Below, piece after piece: positions 1-9,993 of a stretch of 64,000 nucleotides of DNA. A program made the translations under genes and the position numbers. This DNA comes from Lysinibacillus louembei. Its GTDB lineage: Bacteria; Bacillota; Bacilli; Bacillales_A; Planococcaceae. Under the pieces are notes generated by a model. The model had not been told where the DNA came from. It worked only from the letters and a program-made list of their open reading frames with translations, and did not search any database. How positions within the stretch are numbered: position 1 is the stretch's first letter; each line of letters opens with the position of its first letter. The DNA lies in contig NZ_CP137624.1 in the NCBI RefSeq assembly GCF_033880585.1, positions 860,001 through 924,000 of the forward strand, given 5' to 3'.

Positions 1-2877
1 TACACCCATATTGTGTGCTGTCTCTTCAATTAATGTATATAATGCTTTTTCGACATCATAATATTTATCCTCTTTCAACATATGCACAGAATTACGAATC
101 TCGCTTAAACTATGGCGCACAAGGTCTTGCGCATCAATCAAGCGCTTCACTGCCGCCTCTATATCCTTCGCTAGCAACCTGCGCCCCGCTTCAATTTGTA
201 AAATGGTGGATGTTAATGTATGCCCAACAATATCATGGATTTCCTGGGCAATTCGGTTACGCTCTGCATAAACAGACATTTCAGCTAAAGCCTCCGATGT
301 CATCTTCATCGACTTTTGTAAGCTTTCTGTCCGTTCTTCCACTTGCTGCTCTAAATTTCTCGTTAAATATTGAATATCTGAATAAAGTCGTGCATTGGTA
401 ATCGAAATCGCACACTGTGAACAAAGCAATTTTAACATGTCCAGCCTCTCCTCTGTAAACACGCTCTCCAGCATATTGTTTTCCATATATAAAATAGAAA
501 TCAGCTTATTCTGGTGCGTGATCGGAAGGCACAAAACAGACTTTAAATGTCGATGTCGGATATAAGCATTTTGAGTAAAGCCGCTATTCATCACATTATG
601 AAAAACGACTTCCTGCCTCATACGAATGGTGTAATCAATAACTGTAATTGGCAATAGTTCACTAGCTTCTTGTAGCGACACAGACTGTACGATTAATTTT
701 TCTGCCGTACCATGTGCTTCCACAAACCAGCTGCCCCCATGCTCCAGCAATAAAGCACCGTATTCTGCTCCCGCATTTTGCAGCATAATATGCAATAACT
801 TATGAAGTAGTTGCTCAATTTCAATTTCCTCAGATAAAGCTTGAGCAGAGGAAACAATTGATAAGTAATCCTCATGCTCTAAATCCGTTGTTTTTTTTAA
901 CAATAAGTGACCATACTGCAACTCAAGCGCATCTGCCTTCGCATCTGCCCCCCATTGCTTATAAGCCATATATGCTTCATTCATATACACCTTCGCCTGC
1001 ATTTGCTTACCCGATTGAATGCTGTACTTCGCAAAGCATTCAGAAATAATGCCGACATCGTGGACATAGCCATAACGAGCTGCTGTATTCACTGCTTCCT
1101 CATATATCTCTCCCACTTTGTCAGGTGTTTGACCTAACATCTTTTTATATTCCGCCTGTGCCAACAAATATTTATGCAAATAATTCTCAGGGCTATGCCT
1201 CGCCAAATATTGTAACTTCTTGACATAACGCTTCGTTTCTTGCCTCAAGCTCACTTGCCTGGTTAGCTCTGCATCAGCAAACAGTTCCTTCACAATCAGC
1301 ACATAGTAATAATAATTGTGCATATTCGAAAATCCGCGCTTATCATGTGCATTGTCAATCCTAATGCTTTCTACAATTTTTTCATATGCACTTTCATAAT
1401 CACCGAATAAATAAGCAATAATATACTCATACCATAAAGACACCTCATATAAATAGGAGCCTTCATAATGTCCGCTAACCTCTGGATGTTCAGAAATAAA
1501 TGGGTCATTTGCTGCGCTATAGCCTGTTAATCTTGTTAGCAATGAGGACATCGCCTTTGCATATTGCCACGGCAATGTATCACTTGATTTACCGAATACA
1601 GTGCTTCGTGACAACAAATGTGCGTATAAATCTTTTAATGGATAACTAAAATTAAACATCAGCCCTAAATTCACTAAAAAACTATAGTTGGTTTGCCATT
1701 TATTGTTAGACAAAACCCCATGTTGATTGGCGTAATCTGTTATAGATAAAAGGAAATTAGGCTCATATTTTCTCCAGCTATCTTGACTTAGCATAATAAT
1801 TGTATTAATTTGCATCGTCATTTCTAAATTGTCCTTCACTAGCTCACTAGCAAACTTGCTATAAGCATATGCCGATTCATTGTCAAAAGCGAGTGTACTT
1901 TGAATTAAGGCATAACTAGCAAATCCATAGGCGGATTCATCTGTTATACCTTCGTCCCATGTTATTTCAAGCAACATGACAACCGTTGCAAACCATCCTT
2001 CTCTATTTGATACAAAACAAGCATTTGCCACATAGACTAAGATACGTGCAGCCAGCTTCATTCGCTTATTCTGCATTAATGGGAATTTTCTTGATGGCTT
2101 CTTACCTAATCTCCTACTTATACGAAACCAATAATAATACTCCTTGACTCTGCTATTCTCCAGCTTAATAGGCAATCGCAATAAAGCGAGTGCCTCTTTC
2201 CCTAATTCCAACACCTGATCATAACGATCTTGATAAAGCTCTAGCTGTATGAGCAAAAGATATACTTGTGCTTTGTCAATAGCTGCTTGCGCTTGTAAAA
2301 GCAGGACTTGGCACAGACTCCTTGCTATATCATAATCCTCATTTGTTAAAGCTAACTCCACACGAAATTGATAAATGGCATAAACGAGCTCATAGTACTG
2401 TTGCCAATGCTCTTCTAACAGTAAGTCCATTGCATGTTGCAAATAATAGATAGCATCAGCCGTCTCCTCTTTTGCAGCCTGAAAATTCAATTCAATTAAC
2501 TCTAGCTGTCTTCCCTCTTCAATAAAATGCTGTTGCACCTGATTAAAATGCCATACAACTCTAACTATCGGCTCACCTTCATATAGCAAAATCCGACCAA
2601 CCTTCAAATGAAGCTGTTCTCGCTCTTGTTCGCTTACACGCTGCTCAAACACTTGCCGAATATCTTCATGTTGGAAAGCATATTGCTCATTCGATAGACG
2701 ATAAATTAATTGATGGTTAATTGCCACCTGTAAAGATTCTTGTAACTGCTGCAATGTATAACCAGTCATCTCAGCAAGTAGCTGTAATTTGAATTGACGC
2801 CCTAAAAAAGCTGCCTGTGTAAGCAATTGCGCTGTCGGATTATTCACATACTTAATGAAATACTCATCTTTTAACAT
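1..2877 (-). CDS. TPR/GAF/HisKA_3 sensor histidine kinase, 3' end beyond window, probably 5'-truncated
   Basis: At least 959 codons are open on the minus strand and run off the left edge. The first ~150 residues look like the stretch that follows the AAA-type ATPase module in large Ser/Thr-kinase/ATPase/histidine-kinase fusions (FLGRQFKL, YAFQHEDIRQVFEQR). Then come helical TPR-like repeats, a GAF domain at about residues 670-820, and a NarL/DesK-type H-box with RIAQEIHDIVGHTL. The HATPase domain would lie outside the window. The nearest upstream in-frame stop is 2896-2898, and the lipoprotein gene ends only 100 bp away, so no room remains for the kinase and ATPase modules of the full-length family. 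I infer a 5' deletion. ATG 2877 has no good ribosome site, so the frame may be unexpressed. The signal sensed is unknown. Confidence 0.7.
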   Translation of the reverse strand, partial: MLKDEYFIKYVNNPTAQLLTQAAFLGRQFKLQLLAEMTGYTLQQLQESLQVAINHQLIYRLSNEQYAFQHEDIRQVFEQRVSEQEREQLHLKVGRILLYEGEPIVRVVWHFNQVQQHFIEEGRQLELIELNFQAAKEETADAIYYLQHAMDLLLEEHWQQYYELVYAIYQFRVELALTNEDYDIARSLCQVLLLQAQAAIDKAQVYLLLIQLELYQDRYDQVLELGKEALALLRLPIKLENSRVKEYYYWFRISRRLGKKPSRKFPLMQNKRMKLAARILVYVANACFVSNREGWFATVVMLLEITWDEGITDESAYGFASYALIQSTLAFDNESAYAYSKFASELVKDNLEMTMQINTIIMLSQDSWRKYEPNFLLSITDYANQHGVLSNNKWQTNYSFLVNLGLMFNFSYPLKDLYAHLLSRSTVFGKSSDTLPWQYAKAMSSLLTRLTGYSAANDPFISEHPEVSGHYEGSYLYEVSLWYEYIIAYLFGDYESAYEKIVESIRIDNAHDKRGFSNMHNYYYYVLIVKELFADAELTRQVSLRQETKRYVKKLQYLARHSPENYLHKYLLAQAEYKKMLGQTPDKVGEIYEEAVNTAARYGYVHDVGIISECFAKYSIQSGKQMQAKVYMNEAYMAYKQWGADAKADALELQYGHLLLKKTTDLEHEDYLSIVSSAQALSEEIEIEQLLHKLLHIMLQNAGAEYGALLLEHGGSWFVEAHGTAEKLIVQSVSLQEASELLPITVIDYTIRMRQEVVFHNVMNSGFTQNAYIRHRHLKSVLCLPITHQNKLISILYMENNMLESVFTEERLDMLKLLCSQCAISITNARLYSDIQYLTRNLEQQVEERTESLQKSMKMTSEALAEMSVYAERNRIAQEIHDIVGHTLTSTILQIEAGRRLLAKDIEAAVKRLIDAQDLVRHSLSEIRNSVHMLKEDKYYDVEKALYTLIEETAHNMGV

Positions 2878-2976
2878 CAGGCTCACCCACTTTATTCAAA
2901 AATTTTTGCTACGCGAAATTACATATGAAGGAGATACTTCGAACTCAATCGTCCCCCCCTCTTATCATCTACTGAT

Positions 2977-3939
2977 TTACTCAACCGCACGCACTAACCA
3001 TGTCGCCGCCCGTGTTAAAATTTGTGCACGCAACTCAACAAAATATTCGTACTCATAGAAGAAAGCAATTTTTTCAGCTGCTAACGTATCGAGTTCTGTT
3101 GGCTGTGGTGTTAACACAAAATGGGCAAAAGATTCCGCAAAGTCTTCCACAACGGAGCTTGAGGCATAGCCAGACACATAATCATCCTCATACTCACTTG
3201 CTGGGTTCCAAAATTGTTGATAAAAGTCAGTTAAGTATGCATCCTCATAAAAACAGCCTTCCTCCTCAATTAATACATCCTCACAAGCGTTTAGCTCCAC
3301 CCAAATATTTTGCTCGCCATCCTTCAAAGATAAATAATGGGCGTATTCATGGATATATGTAATCATCGTTTCGGAGGCTAACTCGATATTTTCCTTATTC
3401 ATACCGAGCGTCCAATACTGTCCACTATCATCGTGTTGATTGACATAAGCTAATGTATCACCACTCTCAAAGACGATAAATTGATTAATACCCTCACGCT
3501 CTGGCTCTGGGATAAGCCATGCAAAATCAAACCAAAGCTCCGCATGATAATCCATTTCTTCATCTGTCACATCATCCTCTGTGAAAATCATTTCTTTCTC
3601 GTTGTCTATTTCATAAATAAAAAGGTCATGCGTACCTTCTAAATCCGTTGCAATGGCTTCCTCCACCGTTAACGACCCATACTCCTCCTCTAACAAATAA
3701 ACAAGCTCATCTCCACGAGCTACACAGGAATTATAGTCATTACATTCCATCGGCAACGCACATGTATCTTCCTCCGCAATATAAATCTCACCAGCTAGAC
3801 AACTACTATTTGTCACTTCTTCAACCATTGCATTTGTTTCAATAATCATTTCGGTCTCTGTTTCTTCCGATAACTCACTACAGCCAGCAATGATGAAAAA
3901 TAAGCTACATACCCAAAATGTAAGTTTTAACACCCTCAC
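2977..3939 (-). CDS. Lipoprotein with HExxH metallopeptidase motif
   Basis: A 320-residue protein with a signal peptide and lipobox (FIIAGC, Cys20), so probably anchored on the outer face of the membrane. It has an acidic N-terminal third with a possible disulfide-rich patch (CLAGEIYIAEEDTC, CNDYNSC). The motif YIHEYAHYLS lies near residue 193, and EDFAESFAHF near residue 265 could supply the third zinc ligand, the usual layout of gluzincin-like proteases. I infer a zinc peptidase; the substrate is unknown. The GTG start follows AAGGAG by 9 bases. It stands alone, upstream of the truncated kinase remnant. The family was not recognised beyond the motif. Confidence 0.75.
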   Translation of the reverse strand: MRVLKLTFWVCSLFFIIAGCSELSEETETEMIIETNAMVEEVTNSSCLAGEIYIAEEDTCALPMECNDYNSCVARGDELVYLLEEEYGSLTVEEAIATDLEGTHDLFIYEIDNEKEMIFTEDDVTDEEMDYHAELWFDFAWLIPEPEREGINQFIVFESGDTLAYVNQHDDSGQYWTLGMNKENIELASETMITYIHEYAHYLSLKDGEQNIWVELNACEDVLIEEEGCFYEDAYLTDFYQQFWNPASEYEDDYVSGYASSSVVEDFAESFAHFVLTPQPTELDTLAAEKIAFFYEYEYFVELRAQILTRAATWLVRAVE

Positions 3940-4121
3940 CCTATTCCGCTCCTTTTATTCATTATTATACTATTAATTATGACAAGGCTTAGCTTGAATC
4001 AACAACTCTTTTCTATGACAAGCAATCGCAGAAGCAATGTTCTCGTAGATTGAAATACTTTTTCCGCATCCATCCCACTATTTATCGAGGGTAGACTTCT
4101 GTTGAATCAAATTAAAAAATC

Positions 4122-4152
4122 AACGTTATCGAAAAAAGTTTTTCAATAACGC
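4122..4152 (-). terminator. Hairpin after TPM-domain gene
   Basis: On the minus strand an arm AGCGTTATTGAAAAA pairs with TTTTTTCGATAACGTT with minor mismatches, just 3' of the gene ending at 4166. It is A/T-rich at the loop side and likely ends the lemA-TPM transcript. Confidence 0.55.
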
Positions 4153-4165
4153 TGACTTCGTGTCT

Positions 4166-4933
4166 CTAAAAGTTTCGGTCAGAGCCGCCACCCGATGAAC
4201 TACCACCACCACCCGAAAAGCTGTCACTTGAATCATCGCTAACAAAGAAATGCCATATACTCCTTTTTGGCTTATATCCAAACAATCGTAAAATGCCCTC
4301 CAAAATCAATAAGAAAAAACTAAGTATGCTCCCTATGATGACAAGAAGCACAAATGAAGAACCGATAGGATCTTCTGAAAAATCATTTGCCAAATCTCTT
4401 TTCATAAATTCCATAAACGATAACGACAATCCATCATAATCAATGCCTTCTTCTATTCGAATAGCATCCACTACTTCTGAAAAAGCAGTCGTATAGTCAC
4501 CATTGGTCAAATAAGGCATCATATAATCATCAAGCAATCGCCCCGTCTTCCCATCAGGATAGTCTCCCTCTAAGCCTTGTCCAATTGCAATTCTTACTAC
4601 ATTATTTCCTTCACCCTGATCGGTTGTCGCAAAAATTAACATGCCATTATTGATATCCCTTTGACCAATTCCCCATTGGCGAATAACTTGTACCCCATAG
4701 TCAACATTTGTCATATCACCGATTGTAGGAACCGTTAAAATAAACAACTGCATTTTGTTTTGCTCATTCAGCATTTCCGCCACTTTATTTAACTCTTGTT
4801 CAACCTCATCATCGATGACATTTTGATAATCAAAAACAAACCCTGAGGTCGTTGGACGCTCTGGAATTAAGGCGAATGCATTGAATGGTAGCGTTACAAA
4901 TAGTATAAATACAAACAGCAACCACCTTTTCAT
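4166..4933 (-). CDS. TPM-domain (YgcG-type) membrane protein
   Basis: A 255-residue exported protein: N-terminal signal peptide (WLLFVFILFVTLPFNAFA), a TPM/phosphatase-like domain at about residues 25-170 (FDYQNVID, QVIRQWGIG, GRLLDDYM), one transmembrane helix near residues 195-220, and a Gly/Ser-rich tail (SFSGGGGSSSGGG). TPM proteins usually pair with LemA, as here. ATG 4933 is chosen because GGAGGTG lies 6 bases upstream; that site is built from the last codons of lemA, which ends 1 base before, so the two are probably translationally coupled. The family's role is poorly defined (membrane-associated; some members linked to photosystem repair in other organisms). Confidence 0.85.
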   Translation of the reverse strand: MKRWLLFVFILFVTLPFNAFALIPERPTTSGFVFDYQNVIDDEVEQELNKVAEMLNEQNKMQLFILTVPTIGDMTNVDYGVQVIRQWGIGQRDINNGMLIFATTDQGEGNNVVRIAIGQGLEGDYPDGKTGRLLDDYMMPYLTNGDYTTAFSEVVDAIRIEEGIDYDGLSLSFMEFMKRDLANDFSEDPIGSSFVLLVIIGSILSFFLLILEGILRLFGYKPKRSIWHFFVSDDSSDSFSGGGGSSSGGGSDRNF

Positions 4934-4934
4934 T

Positions 4935-5504
4935 CTACTCACCTCCAAAATCTACAGTTGGCACTTGGCTCGTATCCCCATCTACTTCAAAATATGATTT
5001 TCGTTCAAAGCCAAACATCCCTGCAATCATACTGCTTGGGAATGTGCGAATCTCACTATTAAAGCTTTGCACAGCATTGTTATAATCTTGGCGCGCAACA
5101 GCTAAGCGATTTTCGGTGCCTGCTAGCTCATCCATTAACTGCGTAAACTGCTGGTTGGCTTTTAAATCTGGATAACTTTCTACAATAACAAGCAATCGCC
5201 CTAAAGCACTTGTCAATTCATCACTTGCCGCAGCTTGTTCCTCCACCGTTGCGGCATCCCCGTACTTTGCTCGTGCATCTGCAAGATGTGTGAAAATCTG
5301 TTCTTCATGCGCCATATACCCTTTTGTTGCTTCAATTAAATTTGGAATTAAATCAAAGCGGCGTTGCAGTTGATTATCAATTTGTGCCCAAGAAGATTCC
5401 ATTGCCTCTTCTTTTTGGACAAAACCATTATATTTGATTACAAACCATCCTATTGCGAGCAGCACAATACCTACTACAATCAAAATTACCTTGTTTCCCT
5501 TCAT
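4935..5504 (-). CDS. lemA: LemA family protein
   Basis: A 189-residue protein with an N-terminal membrane anchor (VILIVVGIVLLAIGWFVI) and a LemA helical-bundle domain: WAQIDNQLQRRFDLIPNLIEATKGY, followed by SYPDLKANQQF and FNSEIRTFPSSMIAGMFGF, all hallmark segments of the family. The length is typical. It is the first gene of a two-gene unit with the TPM protein. GGTGGG stands 5 bases before the ATG. Upstream lie a perfect palindrome (5577-5598) and the left side of the IS insertion, so the original upstream neighbour was lysS, convergent in terminator but transcribed the same way. Confidence 0.9.
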   Translation of the reverse strand: MKGNKVILIVVGIVLLAIGWFVIKYNGFVQKEEAMESSWAQIDNQLQRRFDLIPNLIEATKGYMAHEEQIFTHLADARAKYGDAATVEEQAAASDELTSALGRLLVIVESYPDLKANQQFTQLMDELAGTENRLAVARQDYNNAVQSFNSEIRTFPSSMIAGMFGFERKSYFEVDGDTSQVPTVDFGGE

Positions 5505-5576
5505 ATATGCCCACCATCATTTCTTTTATTTTCAATGTAACAAAGAGGGAAATAGGTCAATAGTGACTGGTGTCAT

Positions 5577-5598
5577 TTTTTTGTCATATGACAAAAAA
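5577..5598. promoter_or_regulatory. Perfect 22-bp palindrome upstream of lemA
   Basis: The core TGTCATATGACA is flanked by six T and six A residues, giving a perfect inverted repeat about 75 bp before the lemA start. It may be an operator, or simply the U-run/A-run side of the adjoining lysS terminator. No regulator is assigned. Confidence 0.4.
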
Positions 5599-5623
5599 TA
5601 AGGTTGACTGAAAATAATATGGT

Positions 5624-5667
5624 ACCTGTGGAGTGGACACTTGAAAAAGAGTGTGCACTTCACAGGT
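5624..5667 (+). terminator. IS left-end hairpin (read-in blocker)
   Basis: ACCTGTGGAGTGGACAC pairs with GTGTGCACTTCACAGGT (one mismatch, one G-T pair) around a 10-base loop and is followed by ATTTTTTATA. It resembles a terminator that would stop host transcription from entering the transposase gene. The same structure is in copy 2 at 54083-54126. Confidence 0.6.
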
Positions 5668-5715
5668 ATTTTTTATATACTTGATTCTCAAGCAACTAAA
5701 GGACGGACAACAACG

Positions 5716-7041
5716 ATGAGTAAACAATTATTTTCACCAAAACAGATGGAACAACTACAACAGAATCCACATGTAGTCAAAGTAACCGAACGAACAATTA
5801 CGTACGCAGATACATTTAAAAGCCAATTTATCGATGAGTATTTGGCTGGTAAAACACCAAGACAGATCTTTAGCGAATATGGCTTTGATATCGAAGTGCT
5901 CGGGATGAAGCGTGTTGAACAAGCTTCTTCACGTTGGCGAAAAGCGTATGATCAAAATGGATTAATTGGTCTGACAGATACGCGAAAAACGAGCTCAGGC
6001 AGACCGTTACAGCGTGAATTAACCATGACAGAAATGGTAGAAAGACAAGCGGCTCGTATTGAATTATTAGAAGGACAAATCGAGCTACTAAAAAAGCTCG
6101 AAGTGACCGAAAGGAGGCTGCTCAGCGACAGTCAAAAACAAAGCGCACGTAAAGTATTTCAACTCATTGCAGATACGCTTAAGCAGTTTCCATTTAAACG
6201 CATGGTGACGTATTTTTGTACGCTTTTAAACGTCTCTCGTTCAGGCTATTATCGCTTTTTAGAGACAGAAGAAGCACGAGCTGTAAAGGAAAAACGAGAT
6301 GAAGAAGCACGCGACCAGATCTTAAAAGCCTTTAAGCGTCGTGGTTATAAGAAAGGTTCACGCTCGATTAAAATGACGCTTGAACAAGATTTTGATCTCG
6401 TCATGAACCGAAAGAAAATCCAGCGTATTATGCGTAAATATGGCGTCGTTTGCCCACATCGTAAACCGAATCCCTATAAACAAATGGCGAAAGCAACGAA
6501 AGAACATCGCGTGGTGCCGAATTTATTAAACCGTGAATTCAAACAAGGTGTGGCAGGTAAAGTATTACTAACAGACATCAGCTATATTCCATACAACGGA
6601 ACGATGGCTTATTTATCGACCATAAAAGACGGCTCAACGAATGAAATTTTAGCGTATCATGTATCAGACCGTATTACGCTAGGTATCGCCACAACAACGG
6701 TGAAAAAACTCTTCCGTAATAAACGTGTAAAGCTCCAGCCAGATGCTTTCATCCACTCCGATCAAGGTGTTCATTATACAAGCCCTAAATTCCAAAAGCT
6801 TTTAAAGCACTACAAACTTGGTCAATCGATGTCACGTCGAGGTAACTGTTGGGATAATGCCCCACAAGAATCCTTCTTCGGACACTTAAAAGACGAGGTT
6901 GATTTCAGCATGGCCAAAACGTTAGACGAGGTACGTGCTAAAATCGATCACTACATGGTCTACTACAATAATTATCGCTATCAATGGAACCTAAAAAAGA
7001 TGGCTCCTGTACAATACAGAAACCATCTCTTGGCAGCCTAA
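5716..7041 (+). CDS. IS3-family transposase (single-ORF), copy 1
   Basis: A 441-residue DDE transposase. The N-terminal helix-turn-helix region (about 1-90) is followed by a coiled coil (ARIELLEGQIELLKKLEV), an HTH_21-like segment (KKGSRSIKM) and an rve integrase core, with catalytic acidic residues visible in LLTDISYI, IHSDQGVHYT and APQESFFG. Most IS3 elements split this into orfA and orfB joined by -1 frameshifting; here both are in one frame. An in-frame TTG at 5641 lies inside the left-end hairpin loop, so ATG 5716, preceded by AAAGGACGGA, is the likelier start. The protein is identical to that at 54175-55500. Confidence 0.9.
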   Translation: MSKQLFSPKQMEQLQQNPHVVKVTERTITYADTFKSQFIDEYLAGKTPRQIFSEYGFDIEVLGMKRVEQASSRWRKAYDQNGLIGLTDTRKTSSGRPLQRELTMTEMVERQAARIELLEGQIELLKKLEVTERRLLSDSQKQSARKVFQLIADTLKQFPFKRMVTYFCTLLNVSRSGYYRFLETEEARAVKEKRDEEARDQILKAFKRRGYKKGSRSIKMTLEQDFDLVMNRKKIQRIMRKYGVVCPHRKPNPYKQMAKATKEHRVVPNLLNREFKQGVAGKVLLTDISYIPYNGTMAYLSTIKDGSTNEILAYHVSDRITLGIATTTVKKLFRNKRVKLQPDAFIHSDQGVHYTSPKFQKLLKHYKLGQSMSRRGNCWDNAPQESFFGHLKDEVDFSMAKTLDEVRAKIDHYMVYYNNYRYQWNLKKMAPVQYRNHLLAA

Positions 7042-7108
7042 ACCCTTTTTTACATTTGTCCTTGACTAAGGGACCATATTAAAAGTTATTTCTCAGTCAA
7101 CCTTATTT

Positions 7109-8644
<1,536 letters not shown>

Positions 8645-8736
8645 TTATTATTGTACACAATTTCGTGGGTGGAATCATCTTTTTTAGACTTTTCCAAGCA
8701 GAAATATCGACTGTGCCATTTTATTGTCAAAATTGA

Positions 8737-8841
8737 GAATTTGGCATATTTAAGCTATTTGAGCGTTTCCGATGGTTATTTGATCACTTTTCATGCTTAA
8801 TTGAGCACTTCGACATATTATTTGCGCATTTTCGAACATTA
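8737..8841. repeat. Degenerate 21-bp tandem repeat, five units
   Basis: Units begin at 8737, 8758, 8779, 8800 and 8821, exactly 21 bases apart. The clearest are TTTGATCACTTTTCATGCTTA and the next two, which share the pattern TTnGnnCACTTnnnnnnnTTA. Because the period is seven codons, one plus-strand frame reads as heptads (FERFRWL, FDHFSCL, IEHFDIL, FAHFRTL), but this frame lacks a start codon. Confidence 0.6.
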
Positions 8842-8874
8842 TCAGCATGTTTACCCAATTTTAAATGCTTAAAA

Positions 8875-8900
8875 GCTGCTAAGGATATACTCTCAGCAGC
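8875..8900 (-). terminator. Hairpin after dusB
   Basis: GCTGCT and AGCAGC arms are separated by 14 bases and followed on the minus strand by TTTTAAG; a short, modest terminator ten bases past the dusB stop. Confidence 0.45.
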
Positions 8901-8910
8901 TTACTGTCAT

Positions 8911-9924
8911 TTACACGATTTCTTCTAATAGCTCATCATATTCAGCCACGAAACCATTCAACAGCATATATAGCTCCGTCTTCGTTTCGGCTTGGTTGAT
9001 GGCGTTGCGGATTTTGCCGTTGCCACGAATGCCTTTTAAATACCATGAGGCATGGTTGCGCATTTCACGCACAGCGATTTTTTCACCTTTTAGTTGCATT
9101 AAACGCTCGAAATGTAATAAGCATACATCGATTTTCTCACGTATAGATGGCTCGTCTTTGAGCTCACCTGTTTCTAAATATTGCACTGTTCTGTAAATCA
9201 TCCATGGGTTACCTAGTGCCGCACGTCCAATCATTACAGCATCAACACCTGTCGTTTCAAGCATGCGTTTGGCATCTTGAGGTGTTTCGACATCACCATT
9301 ACCTAATACAGGAATATTAACATTTTGCTTTACATCGCGAATAATATCCCAGTTTGCCTTGCCCTCATACATTTGTACACGTGTGCGACCATGTACAGCA
9401 ACCGCTGCTGCACCTGCACGCTCTATTGCTTGCGCATTTTCAACCGCAAAAATATGCTCGTCATCCCAGCCAATACGCATCTTTACGGATACAGGCTTTT
9501 TCACAGCATCAACGACAGCTGCCACCATTTCGTACACTTTATTTGGATCTAAAAGCAGGCGCGCACCTGCCTCACATTTAATAATTTTATTGACAGGGCA
9601 GCCCATATTAATATCGATAATATCAGCCGTTGTATTTTCCTCTACATATTTTGCAGCTGCGACTAAATTTTCCTTATCGCCGCCGAAAATTTGTAGAGAT
9701 AACGGATTTTCGCGTTCATCAATATAAAGCATGTCTAATGTTTTAGTGTTACGTTGGACGATTCCTTTATCGCTAATCATTTCTGCATAAACTAAGCCTG
9801 CACCAAATTCTTTCACCGTTAAACGGAAAGCCGAGTTGCAAATTCCAGCCATCGGGGCTAATACGACGCGATTGTCCATGACGATGTCTGCAATTTGAAA
9901 CGGCTTTTGCTGTGCGTTATTCAC
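8911..9924 (-). CDS. dusB: tRNA-dihydrouridine synthase
   Basis: A flavoenzyme that reduces uridine to dihydrouridine in the tRNA D-loop, using NADPH. The TIM-barrel Dus domain fills most of its 337 residues: APMAGICNSAFR at the N-terminus, the catalytic Cys in INMGCPVNKI, and the FMN-phosphate region VAVHGRTR and VLGNGDV. Length matches Bacillus YacF/DusB. It follows folK, separated by a hairpin (9954-9990), so it may have partly independent transcription. AAAGGAGG lies 12 bases before the ATG. Confidence 0.94.
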   Translation of the reverse strand: MNNAQQKPFQIADIVMDNRVVLAPMAGICNSAFRLTVKEFGAGLVYAEMISDKGIVQRNTKTLDMLYIDERENPLSLQIFGGDKENLVAAAKYVEENTTADIIDINMGCPVNKIIKCEAGARLLLDPNKVYEMVAAVVDAVKKPVSVKMRIGWDDEHIFAVENAQAIERAGAAAVAVHGRTRVQMYEGKANWDIIRDVKQNVNIPVLGNGDVETPQDAKRMLETTGVDAVMIGRAALGNPWMIYRTVQYLETGELKDEPSIREKIDVCLLHFERLMQLKGEKIAVREMRNHASWYLKGIRGNGKIRNAINQAETKTELYMLLNGFVAEYDELLEEIV

Positions 9925-9953
9925 TGTTGATATGCCTCCTTTTGTTTGTAATG

Positions 9954-9990
9954 AAAGCTAACAACCGGTAGTAACTGGTTGTTAGCTTTT
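9954..9990 (-). terminator. Terminator between folK and dusB
   Basis: AAAGCTAACAACC pairs with GGTTGTTAGCTTT around a 10-base loop just after the folK stop. The T-run is weak on the minus strand, so it may attenuate rather than stop transcription into dusB. Confidence 0.6.
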
Positions 9991-9993
9991 ACT

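Larger units (their letters stand above)
5615..7080 (+). mobile_element. IS3-family insertion sequence, copy 1
   Basis: This is a 1466-bp element, apparently identical to the copy at 54074-55539. The ends are imperfect inverted repeats (TAATATGGTACC at the left; GGGACCATATT at the right). AAAA on each side (5611-5614, 7081-7084) could be a 4-bp target duplication, but because both copies are flanked by A-runs the exact end is uncertain by a few bases. Just inside the left end a strong hairpin (5624-5667) precedes a T-run. It carries one transposase gene. Confidence 0.88.

Noticed and set aside
15-1137. Plus-strand and short minus-strand ORFs inside the kinase gene
   Set aside because: They lie opposite or out of frame to a long open frame with clear GAF and H-box motifs and lack ribosome sites.
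5641-5716. TTG 5641 as transposase start
   Set aside because: It lies in the loop of the left-end hairpin with no ribosome site; ATG 5716 is better.
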